A stretch of 64,000 nt of DNA. Source: Cohnella algarum. Its GTDB lineage: Bacteria > Bacillota > Bacilli > Paenibacillales > Paenibacillaceae. Shown here piece by piece: positions 1-8,091 of the stretch. The translations under genes and the position numbers were made by a program. The stretch lies in assembly GCF_016937515.1 (NCBI RefSeq), contig NZ_JAFHKM010000002.1:5079001-5143000 (forward strand). Direction: 5' to 3'. Position 1 is the first letter of the stretch; every line of letters begins with the position of its first letter. Under the pieces are notes generated by a model that saw nothing but the letters and a program-made list of their open reading frames with translations, was not told the DNA's origin and ran no database searches.

Positions 1-1407
1 GATCGTGTCGTAGCCGTCCGGCAGCTCCATGATGAAATCGTGCGCCTGGGCCAGCTTCGCGGCTTCGACGATTTCCTCCATCGACGCGTCCGAGCGCCCG
101 TAGGAGAGGTTTTCCTTGATCGTCGTCGAAAACAAAAACGTTTCCTGAAAGACGATCGCGGTCTGCTTCCGCAGCGTTTCGAGCTCCCAGTCGCGAACGT
201 CGACGCCGTCCAGCGTGACCGCCCCTTCCCCGACGTCGTACGCGCGCAGGAGCAGTTGGACGATCGTGGATTTGCCGGAACCGGTTCCGCCCAGGAACCC
301 GATGACGGAGCCCGGAGACGCGTCGAGATTGAAGTCGATCAGCGCGGCCGGCTGGTGATCGTGATTCGGATACCGGAAGCTGACTTTCTGGTAGCGGATG
401 TGCCCTTTGACGGCGTCTCCTTCCAGCCGGACCGGGTGGTCGTTGTCGCGAATCGCGAAAGGCTTATGAAGCAGCTCCAAAAGACGCTCCCCGGCCGCCT
501 TCGATTGCGTATAGTTGTTGATTTGGAAGCCAAGGTTCCATAAGGGCGCCACGATCATGCCGAGCATGAAATTCATCGAAATCAGGTCGCCGAGCGTCAT
601 CGCCCCGTAGATGACCCGAAGGCCGCCGACCAGAATGAGCACGGCCACGCAAATATTGGCGAGAAATTCGATAATCGGAAAATATTTCGCCCATACGCCG
701 GCAAGATGCAAATGGTTGTCCCGGTATTTTTCGTTGCCGGTCGAAAACTTTTTCATTTCATGGTCTTCGCTCGCAAACGATTTGACCGTGCGAACGCCCA
801 TAATGTTTTCCTGAACGCTGACGGTCAGGCTGCTGATGGCCGCGCGGATCGAACGAAATACCGGATGGATCTGCTGTTCGAACCGGATCGCGACGAAGCC
901 GATGACCGGAATTAGCGCGAGAATCAATAACGTCAGGGGCCAATCGATAATTGCCATCATGATGAATCCGAATACGAGCAGGAAAAACGTATTGAGCAAT
1001 TGCGCGAAGCCGAAACCGATAAAGTTGCGGATCCCTTCGATATCCGCCGTCAAGCGGGACATCAAATCCCCGGTTCTGGCGGAATCGTAAAACGAGAAAG
1101 AAAGCTTTTGCAGTTTTTCGTAGCTCGCATTGCGCAGTCGGTATGCCAGTCTGTTGCCGAGCCTGCCTCCGCTGAACCCGTGAACGTACTGAAAAGACGC
1201 CTTGAGGACGACAAGGCCGACCGCCCCCAGGGCAAGTCCCACCAGCCCGTCGTATTGCCCTACGACGATCATGTCGTCGATCAATACGCCCAGCAAAAGC
1301 GGATACACGAGCCCGAGCGCGGTAGCGAATGCCAAGCCCAGCACCGATCCTGCGAGAAATCCTTTGTCCTGCCAAAAATACGCCTTTAAACCTCGGAAAA
1401 TATCCAA
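1..1407 (-). CDS. ABC transporter, fused permease/ATP-binding protein (3' end outside window)
   Basis: This is a type I ABC exporter half-transporter in which membrane and ATPase domains share one chain; such proteins export drugs, lipids or peptides. The window holds 469 codons. The N-terminal part is hydrophobic, beginning DIFRGLKAYFWQDKG and followed by several membrane helices, and contains the typical stretch FYDSARTGDLMSRLTADIEG. The Walker A motif GGTGSGKST lies near residue 372 and the Q-loop region IVFQETFLFS follows. The LSGGQ signature and Walker B lie beyond position 1. The start is taken as TTG at 1407-1405, because a GGGAGGT ribosome-binding site lies about 10 bases upstream and no ATG fits. 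The substrate cannot be told from the sequence. Confidence 0.85.
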   Translation of the reverse strand, partial: MDIFRGLKAYFWQDKGFLAGSVLGLAFATALGLVYPLLLGVLIDDMIVVGQYDGLVGLALGAVGLVVLKASFQYVHGFSGGRLGNRLAYRLRNASYEKLQKLSFSFYDSARTGDLMSRLTADIEGIRNFIGFGFAQLLNTFFLLVFGFIMMAIIDWPLTLLILALIPVIGFVAIRFEQQIHPVFRSIRAAISSLTVSVQENIMGVRTVKSFASEDHEMKKFSTGNEKYRDNHLHLAGVWAKYFPIIEFLANICVAVLILVGGLRVIYGAMTLGDLISMNFMLGMIVAPLWNLGFQINNYTQSKAAGERLLELLHKPFAIRDNDHPVRLEGDAVKGHIRYQKVSFRYPNHDHQPAALIDFNLDASPGSVIGFLGGTGSGKSTIVQLLLRAYDVGEGAVTLDGVDVRDWELETLRKQTAIVFQETFLFSTTIKENLSYGRSDASMEEIVEAAKLAQAHDFIMELPDGYDTI

Positions 1408-1443
1408 TTGTCGACTGACCTCCCTGTTGGTCGTTACCTCGGA

Positions 1444-1472
1444 AGTGTAACAGGATCGTCACACCCCTTCAA
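1444..1472 (-). promoter_or_regulatory. Predicted sigma-A promoter of the ABC exporter
   Basis: On the minus strand a -35 box TTGAAG (1472-1467) and a -10 box TACACT (1449-1444) are separated by 17 bases, 37 bases before the TTG start. Seen by eye only. The rest of 1473-1608 shows no gene. Confidence 0.45.
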
Positions 1473-1608
1473 ACGGCAGAAAAGGGGAATATCGTCCGCA
1501 AGCCGGAACGAACGCGGCTGAGCGGCCCGGAACGAGTTAAAATCTCCCATATGATCGGATTTAAGCCACGATATCCCCTATTTGATGTGAAAGCGGGTGC
1601 AAAATGCC

Positions 1609-1659
1609 GAAAACGAAAGAAAAGGCCCCTTCCCGATCGTTATTTTCGGGAAGAAGCCT
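1609..1659 (-). terminator. Rho-independent terminator after the dynamin gene
   Basis: The arms CTTCCCGA (1629-1636) and TCGGGAAG (1646-1653) are extended by AGGC/GCCT outside them. On the minus strand a T-rich run (1622-1609) follows. It sits just below the end of the displaced dynA reading frame at 1696, which supports that frame being the true 3' end of the gene. Confidence 0.7.
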
Positions 1660-1695
1660 GATTATGCGCACCCCGTTCCTTTGGCCGAGGCCGCC

Positions 1696-4600
1696 CTATT
1701 TTGCCGATCGCAGGACGGCCCATTTTTGTTGAATTTCCGCCCACATCCGCTCCTCGCCCGGCTCCCCGAGCGCTTGCTCGATTCCCTCCGCGAACGCCGC
1801 GAGCTCGGCGACCGCTCCGTCCGCCGCCGCCAGCAGGGAAGCGCCAAACGCCTCCTCCACCTTTGCGCTCCACAGCTCCTTCGTTTCGGCGAGCGCCCGG
1901 TCCGCCGCTTCGAAGAGCTCTTTTTCCAGCTCGGAACGAAGCGCAGTCCGGCCATCCTTCTCGAAAAAATGCTTCGGGCTGCGGAACGCGTTCCACAACC
2001 GGCGGCTGTCGGGCGCCTGAGCCGCCTCCAGCGGATCGGCCATCGGCAGCGTCAATTCGGGCTTCGGCGGCTGCTCCGGCGAAAACCCGTCCAGATCGGC
2101 GCGGGCGGCTTCCTCGGCCACCCTTTCCGAAATGCGCTTGTGCAGCGTTCCTTCCAAACGCAGCCCCGCCGCGCGCATTTCCTGAAGCAGGTCCTCCCCT
2201 ACGCTGCGCTTCAAATCCGCCAGCAAGCGAGCAGCATCTTTTTCAGGTCGCGGCCGTCATCCTGCAAAACCGACGGATGAAACGCCGCGGCAAAAAAATC
2301 GTTGAACCGGTACCGCACCCGCTGGCGCAAATGGTACAGCTGATCGTTCGTCTCCTGGACGAGCGGCTGGACGGCCGTATCGTTCATCGAGCGAAGCAGC
2401 CGAGCTTTAAGGTCGGATGCCTCCTCCAGCATTTTCCGGCTGCGGGCTTGCCGTGCCGCCGCGTCCTCGCTCGCCGACCGGACGATCCGGGCCATAAGCG
2501 AATCGATCCGGTCGAGCTCCTTGTGCGCGGCCTGAACCGCAAGACCGCCGAGCTCTTCCCGCGAGAAACGGTGAAACGCCGTCTCGAACGCGGCGAGGCC
2601 GGAGGAACGCATGCCTTCGTCCGAGCGCGACAGCTTTGCCTCCAGCCCTTTCAGGCTGGAGACGGGGAACAGCCGCGGCTTGCGAATGCCGTGCTTGAGC
2701 AGTTGCGCCTCCACGTGGCCGAGGACGGCCTGCAACTCCTCCTCGGAAGCCGCCAAATCGGCCGCGTTGACGATAAAAAACATTTTATCCAGTTCGAATG
2801 CGTCCTTGACGCTGCCCAGCTGATTCAAAAAGCCGCGGTCCGCCTCCGTGAACGCATGATTGTAATACGTGACGAAAAGAACGGCGTCGGCGTCTTTAAT
2901 ATATTGAAACGAGACGCCCGTATGGCGCGCGTTGATGGAGTCCGCCCCCGGCGTATCCACCAGCACCGCGCCGCTGCGGGTGAGAGGCGCGTCGATGTGC
3001 AAATCGACCGACGCGACGAAGCACGAAGCCTCCTCTTCGGCCACGTACCGGCGATACTCTTCTTCGGCGACCTTCAGCTCACGGCCGAGCAGCGCCCCGT
3101 AGCGCGGCCATCCGGCCGCAGCCGCGTTCAGAAACGCAAGGTGCGGCCGCCCGCGCGGATGGAGCTCATCCGGCGACATTCGGCTCGCCAGCGCGAGCAG
3201 CGCTCCCGCATCGTCTCCGGCCGCCGCGATATCCGGCTCCGCGACGCCGAGCCGATGAAGCGAATGGCGGATGTCGTCCAGCATATCCTCGGCGGACTTC
3301 ATCCGGATTCGCGCCGTGCCGTGAGGGAACGACTCGGCCGGCGGCACGATGCGGTTGATCGTCGCCGTCGTCGGGTTCGGCGAAACCGGCAGCGCTGGCA
3401 GGCCGACGAGACTGTTCGCGAAGGACGATTTGCCCGCGCTGAACGCGCCGAACAGCGCGATCGTAAACCGGCTCTCGCGGAATCTCTCCGCCTTCGCGCG
3501 CAGGCTCGCCGCCTGTTTGCGCAGCGGCGGCAGCGGCTCCAGCAGCTCGGCTGCGGCGGCAAGCAGCGCCGCCGCTTCCTTCGCCCCGCTCAAGGCGTCT
3601 CCGCCGGTCTCGCCGGCGGCTCCTTCATCCGACTGCCCTGTCGGCCGCGTCGATCCAGCTTCAAGCCCCGACGGAGCCTCGGCATTCGCTCCCGGCCCGT
3701 TCGCCGCGGCGCTTCCTTCATCCGCCGCTTGCAGCTTCGCCGCGCTTTCCGCAAGATCGGGAGCCTCCGGCCGGGGCAGCAAGCCTGGCGCAAGCGCGCT
3801 CGGCTCGGGCAGCATCGCCAGCAGCTCCGCTTCCGCTTCCCGTTCCTGCCGCGCCAGCTCCTCGAGTCGCCTTGCCCACTGTTCCTGCTGCGCCAGCGCT
3901 TCGATTTCCCGCATGGCTTCCCGCTCCGCCGCCAGGCGCTGCGGCTCCCGGGCCTCCTCCAGCCCGCCGTAAAACCGCAGCGCCTCCTTGCGAACGGACG
4001 CCTTCCGCTCGGAGCTCAATTCGGCGGCAAAGTACAGCGTCGCCTGGCCGTCCGCCCCGACGCCGGGCTTTACCCGCTCCCGCATCCATTCGGCGGTCGC
4101 TTCCGGAAAAGCAGTCGCGAGCTCGGCTTCGAGCGCCGCTCCTTCCCTTCCGGCAAGCTTCGCTTCCTTGCGCAGCAAATTGCGCACATGGCCGAGCAAA
4201 TTCGCCCCGAGCTGCGAATTGAAATCGGTCGCCAGCTCGTTCCATCGGCGCTGCCGTTCCGCTTCCGTCTTCGCGGCGCCGGCGAACCAGCCCGCCTTAA
4301 AGCCTTGCTGCATGCTTTCCAGCGCGAGACGAGCCTTCTCCCGCGTTTCCGCGGGCGTCAGATTCGCATTGCTCAGCAGTTTATCCAGTTCGCTTCTGAA
4401 TCCGTCCCTGCGCTTTTCCGTTTCCGCCCGCAAAGACGAAAGCTTCAACTCGAGCTCCTCGCGTCTTTTCGCGACAAGCCGCGCGCCTTCCTCCCCGCCC
4501 AAACGCTCCAGCAGCGATTCCCGCTCGATAAGATGCCGCTGCCTTGCGTTCTCGCGAAGCTGTTCCGCCAAATGCCGGGCGGAGCGATCCGCGCTCTGCA

Positions 4601-5399
4601 GCAGCAGCTCCTCGCGAAGCGGCTTCAGGCCTTCGATCACGCGAATCAGTTCGTTCCATTGCGATAACGGATGATCGGGCTCCCGCAAGGACAAAAACAG
4701 GACGCCGGCCGTTTCGATTCGCCAATTCGCAAGCGCCTGCAGCACCCCTTCGCGGAACGAGCGGAAGGCCACTTCCCGTTCCCGATGCTTGTCGACCTGG
4801 TTGACGATCAGGTAGGTCGGTTTTCCCCACCGATGCAAGGTTCGCAAAAAACGAAAATTCACTTCCGACAACACATGGTTATAGTCCGTAACGAAAAACA
4901 CCACATCGGCCAGGTGAAGGGCCGATTCGGTTGCCGCCCGGTGCGCGCCGTCGGTCGAGTCGACCCCCGGCGTATCGACGAACGCCATATGGTCGCCCAG
5001 CAGCGGAATCGGATACGTGACGTCGATCGACGCTACCCCTTCTCCGTCGATCGCGAGATCCTTCAGCTGTTCCACCGGCAGCTCCGGCTTCGCGGTCACC
5101 GTGCCGTCGGCCGCGCGAAAAACGACGCGCGCCGCGGGCTTCCCGTTGGCGATCGTCACGACGTTCGCGCTCGTCGGAATCGGCGAGGACGGAAGCAGCC
5201 GCTCTCCGCACAGGGCGTTGACGAGCGTCGACTTCCCCGCCGAAAAATGGCCGCAAAACGCAAGCGTAACGTTTCCCTGCGCCGCCTTTTTCGCCAACTC
5301 GTCATATTTTTCCTTTAAAAGAGCGTCTCCGCCGGCCGCCGCTTTGTCGGCCATTTCTCGCAAAATATCCGCATACACGCGTTCGCTTATTCCGTTCAC
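1696..5399 (-). CDS. dynA: Dynamin-family GTPase with two dynamin modules (probable frameshift near 2226)
   Basis: This is a bacterial dynamin-like protein of the tandem type known in Bacillus (DynA), a membrane-bound GTPase involved in membrane fusion and in protecting the membrane against pores and phage. Two P-loops are visible: GHFSAGKST near residue 50 and GAFSAGKSS near residue 650. Their switch motifs are VDTPGVDS and VDTPGADS, with long charged helical stretches between and after. The start is GTG at 5399, eight bases after AAGGAGG and overlapping the nth stop codon by four bases (GTGA). The first frame stops at 2211 after about 1062 residues. A second frame from about 2226 to 1696 continues with a helical domain (LLADLKRSVGEDLLQEM) and ends just before a terminator. 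One missing base near 2220 would join them into about 1234 residues, close to the usual DynA length. Confidence 0.8.
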
Positions 5400-6115
5400 A
5401 GGGCCTCGCCTCCTTGCGCTTTCTTGGCTGCGGCTGCCGTTTTGGGCTGCCCTTTGGCCGACGTCTTGCGGCTGCGCTCTTTCATTCTCTTTTTCCCGTC
5501 CGGGCAAACGTCAAGCAAAGCGCAAACATCGCACTGCGGATTTTGCGCCTTGCAATGATATCTTCCAAAAAAGATAAGCCGATGGTGCGTGAGCGTCCAT
5601 TCCTCCCGCGGCACCAGCTTCATCAGTTTCTTTTCGACCTCCAGCACCGAATCGTCCGGCTTGGCCACGGCCAGCCGTTTGGAGACGCGTTCCACGTGGG
5701 TGTCCACGGCGATAGCCGGAACGCCGAAGGCGTTGGACACCACGACATTCGCCGTTTTCCGCCCGACTCCGGGCAATTGCGTCAACGACTCGTGGTCGCT
5801 CGGAACCTCCCCGCCGAAACGGTCGATCAGCAGCCGGCAAAGCTTCTGTATGTTGGCCGCCTTGTTGCGGAAAAGCCCGATGCGGCGAATATCGTTTTCC
5901 AGCTCTTCCAACGGAACGCTCAAATAGTCTTCCGGATTACGATATTTTTCGAACAGCGTCGACGTGACTTTATTCACCGTTTCATCCGTACATTGGGCGG
6001 AAAGCAGCACCGCGATCGTCAATTCGAACGGGTTGCGATGATTCAGCTCGCAGTGCGCGTCCGGGAACATCTCCGCGATGACGTCCAGAATGTGTCTCAT
6101 TTTAGCGGCATTCAT
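5396..6115 (-). CDS. nth: Endonuclease III (DNA glycosylase/AP lyase)
   Basis: This base-excision repair enzyme removes oxidised pyrimidines and cleaves the abasic site. The helix-hairpin-helix LPGVGRKTANVV carries the catalytic lysine, and AVDTHVERVSKRL carries the catalytic aspartate. The C-terminal 4Fe-4S motif has the spacing C-x6-C-x2-C-x5-C (CKAQNPQCDVCALLDVC). A lysine-rich tail of about 30 residues follows. The start is ATG at 6115 with AAGGAG eight bases upstream; an open frame extends further but lacks a site. It is followed directly by dynA with a GTGA overlap, so the two are probably translationally coupled. About 239 residues. Confidence 0.95.
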   Translation of the reverse strand: MNAAKMRHILDVIAEMFPDAHCELNHRNPFELTIAVLLSAQCTDETVNKVTSTLFEKYRNPEDYLSVPLEELENDIRRIGLFRNKAANIQKLCRLLIDRFGGEVPSDHESLTQLPGVGRKTANVVVSNAFGVPAIAVDTHVERVSKRLAVAKPDDSVLEVEKKLMKLVPREEWTLTHHRLIFFGRYHCKAQNPQCDVCALLDVCPDGKKRMKERSRKTSAKGQPKTAAAAKKAQGGEAL

Positions 6116-6232
6116 GCAACTGGCTCCTTCTTCACGTGAAAAGCGACGTTCATTTTCATAAAGAAAGTGTACCGGAACTTGGGCGGATCGACAAGCATCG
6201 CGTGTCAAGTCGGATATACCTTCCCATCCCCC

Positions 6233-6423
6233 CGCTTATTCGTATCCCCTTCGCTCAGAGGGCGTGCGCCAGTATCCGAACGGTTGAACGCCTATCCGTA
6301 TCCCCATCGTTCAGCGGGAGGTGCCCAATATTCGAACGGGTGACGCTTATCTGCATCCCCATCGTTCAGCGAAGGGGACCAATATTCAAACAGTTGACGC
6401 TTATCCGTATCCCCTTGTTTCAG
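6233..6423. repeat. About 3.5 tandem copies of a 54-56 bp repeat
   Basis: Copies begin at 6233, 6289, 6344 and 6398 (the last partial). Each starts with a block close to CGCTTATCCGTATCCCC, then TCGTTCAG, then a second block containing AATATTCGAACGGTTGA. Copies differ at several positions, so they are not a fresh duplication. The core CTTATCCGTATCCCCTTG of the last copy (6400-6417) recurs exactly, in inverted orientation, at 7756-7773 beyond the transposase-like gene. The rest of 6116-6585 holds no gene. Confidence 0.8.
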
Positions 6424-7773
6424 AACTTGCCGCTGCGCAAAAATTTTTTATATTCCATGCCTCGATCAAGCCGATTTTTCACACCTTTTCATTCCATTTA
6501 ACCCTTGAAACAAGAACGTTTGTTTGGTATATTTAAATCAGAACATTTGTTCCCGTTTGTAAAAAATGGAGGGAGCGATGAGAGCATGTTGGAGGAAGAA
6601 CTGGCTTTCGAGCAATTTTGCCGACAATTTCGCACGGAGGATCAATGCATTGCCGCCTTGTATCGCTTCAAATGGCCGAACGGATTCCGCTGTCCCAAGT
6701 GCGGTCATTCCAGCGCCTATACTATTTCTACTCGCCGTCTCCCTCTTTATCAGTGCAGATCTTGCCGCAGCCAGACTTCCCTCATCGCGGGCACGATTAT
6801 GGAAGGAAGCAAAACGGAGCTTCGGTTATGGTTTCAAGCAATTTTTCTTCATTGCCGTCCCGGCGGGATTAATGCGATGTCGCTGCGGGATATTCTTGGC
6901 GTTACATATAAAACAGCCTGGCTGATTTGCCACAAATTGCGTTTCGCGATGAGTCGGAGAGACGCGGAATTTTTGTTGAACGGAAACGTGCATATCATGA
7001 GCGCCATTTATGGCGAAAAACGGCACTTCTTCGCAACGCTAGACGAACACGAACACCCCATTATTATCGGGGCATCGATGGATTCGGAAGAGCGCGCCTT
7101 ACATTTGAAAATCAAAATTCAGCCTAAATCCGTTAACGCTTTTCGGGCCTCTCGATGGGACGAAAAACTATTTATTGACGAATATGTCGATCAAAACGCG
7201 AATTGCGTGCTTTTCACCCCCGCAAATCAAAGCGATTCCAAGAGAAATCTGAGGCGGCTGGGATGGCGTGCTGAATGTTGGCTTATGGGCCGATTCGGCA
7301 TGCTTGGCTCCAAGCACTTTCAGGCTTATCTGGATCATTTTTGCTACATGCAAAACCGAAAAACCGATACCCGCCTTGACTGCCTCTTAAAGGACTGCGC
7401 AGCCTTCAAGACCGTTACCTATCCGAAGCTTACGGGCTCTAACGCTTCTGCTCGTTATCGCAGGCTGAGGCAATTTTCGAATCAAAGGTCCAAAACCGCA
7501 ATTTAAAATCGTAACCGGGCGTTGCTTTGAACACAGCCATTACAGCCATGACTGTGCCTTTTTGCAGATTTTTACGCCTTTTGTCCCTCCCTGGCTTCGC
7601 CTTTTTTCCTCCTCATCTCAGTATCGATAAGTCCCTCTTTCCCACGAAATTAAAAGGAAGGAACTAAGGGGTATTTATGGTAATTAAAGGGGATTGAATG
7701 AGATAAATAATGAAGTTAAGGAAGTATAGAGGTAGTAAGATCGTTTTTTCTGAGTCAAGGGGATACGGATAAG
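6400..7773 (+). mobile_element. Putative relic element: transposase-like gene between 18-bp inverted repeats
   Basis: The 18-bp sequence CTTATCCGTATCCCCTTG at 6400-6417 is repeated perfectly and inverted at 7756-7773. The 1374-bp interval holds one ISXO2/IS1595-like transposase gene and is visibly richer in A+T than its surroundings. No flanking target duplication is evident. The left repeat also occurs in diverged tandem copies, so the repeats may be an intergenic repeat family rather than classical terminal repeats. The span is therefore tentative. Confidence 0.4.
6586..7506 (+). CDS. ISXO2/IS1595-like transposase family protein, catalytic residues apparently lost
   Basis: The N-terminal half matches the IS1595-type zinc-ribbon and linker: CPKCGHSS and YQCRSCRSQTS form a four-cysteine ribbon, followed by AGTIMEGSKTELRLWFQAIF and LGVTYKTAWLICHKLR. 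In this family a VEVDE-like motif supplies the first catalytic aspartate; here the aligned stretch reads NGNVHIMSAIYG with no aspartate. The later SNLK-WLLGTH region that carries the catalytic Asn/Glu reads WRAECWLMGRF. The C-terminal SKHFQAYLDHFCYMQNRK is still typical. The frame is intact (306 residues). ATG at 6586 is chosen although GGAGGG lies 11 bases away; an upstream in-frame start at 6505 is possible. Likely a domesticated or decaying transposase; this alignment was done by eye. Confidence 0.7.
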   Translation: MLEEELAFEQFCRQFRTEDQCIAALYRFKWPNGFRCPKCGHSSAYTISTRRLPLYQCRSCRSQTSLIAGTIMEGSKTELRLWFQAIFLHCRPGGINAMSLRDILGVTYKTAWLICHKLRFAMSRRDAEFLLNGNVHIMSAIYGEKRHFFATLDEHEHPIIIGASMDSEERALHLKIKIQPKSVNAFRASRWDEKLFIDEYVDQNANCVLFTPANQSDSKRNLRRLGWRAECWLMGRFGMLGSKHFQAYLDHFCYMQNRKTDTRLDCLLKDCAAFKTVTYPKLTGSNASARYRRLRQFSNQRSKTAI

Positions 7774-7883
7774 AGCATGCGAAAAGAAAATATAGCATTC
7801 GGAGGACAGCGGACGGAACGGCAAACAACGAATATTGAATGAAGAAGGACGAACAATGAACAATGAACATCGAACAAGCGAAC

Positions 7884-7932
7884 ATTAAACATTAAACATT
7901 AAACATTAAACATTAAACATTAAACATTAAAC
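7884..7932. repeat. Seven exact tandem copies of the 7-mer ATTAAAC
   Basis: Seven perfect head-to-tail ATTAAAC units fill 7884-7932, preceded by degenerate GAACAAT-like units from about 7850. It is a microsatellite-like tract in an otherwise gene-free, A+T-rich region (7507-8021). Confidence 0.95.
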
Positions 7933-7982
7933 GACGATCATCGAGCGGCAAATTACGAAAGGCTATCGACGATCATCGAGCG
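7932..7982. repeat. 16-bp direct repeat CGACGATCATCGAGCG
   Basis: Exact copies lie at 7932-7947 and 7967-7982, immediately after the 7-mer tract. No function can be assigned. Confidence 0.85.
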
Positions 7983-8021
7983 ATGAACGAGTGTCCAGTT
8001 GCCGAATGTTCGACCGCTAAG

Positions 8022-8058
8022 AAAAACGGCCGAGCCCGGAGCTGTCCGGACCCGACCG
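8022..8058 (-). terminator. Rho-independent terminator of the SLH protein gene
   Basis: A 14-bp stem (8027-8040 with 8045-8058, including three G-U pairs) and a four-base loop are followed on the minus strand by TTTTTCTT. It lies 34 bases after the stop codon of the SLH gene. Confidence 0.85.
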
Positions 8059-8091
8059 CTAAACTGATTTGCTGGCATTCGAGTTATCTAT

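Noticed and set aside
1701..4667. 988-codon open frame on the plus strand opposite dynA
   Set aside because: Antisense to a clear dynamin gene; arginine/proline-rich product of low complexity, caused by GC-rich codon bias.
7850..7990. CRISPR-like array
   Set aside because: The ATTAAAC units have no spacers and are only 7 bp; the 16-bp repeats occur twice only, and there are no cas genes.
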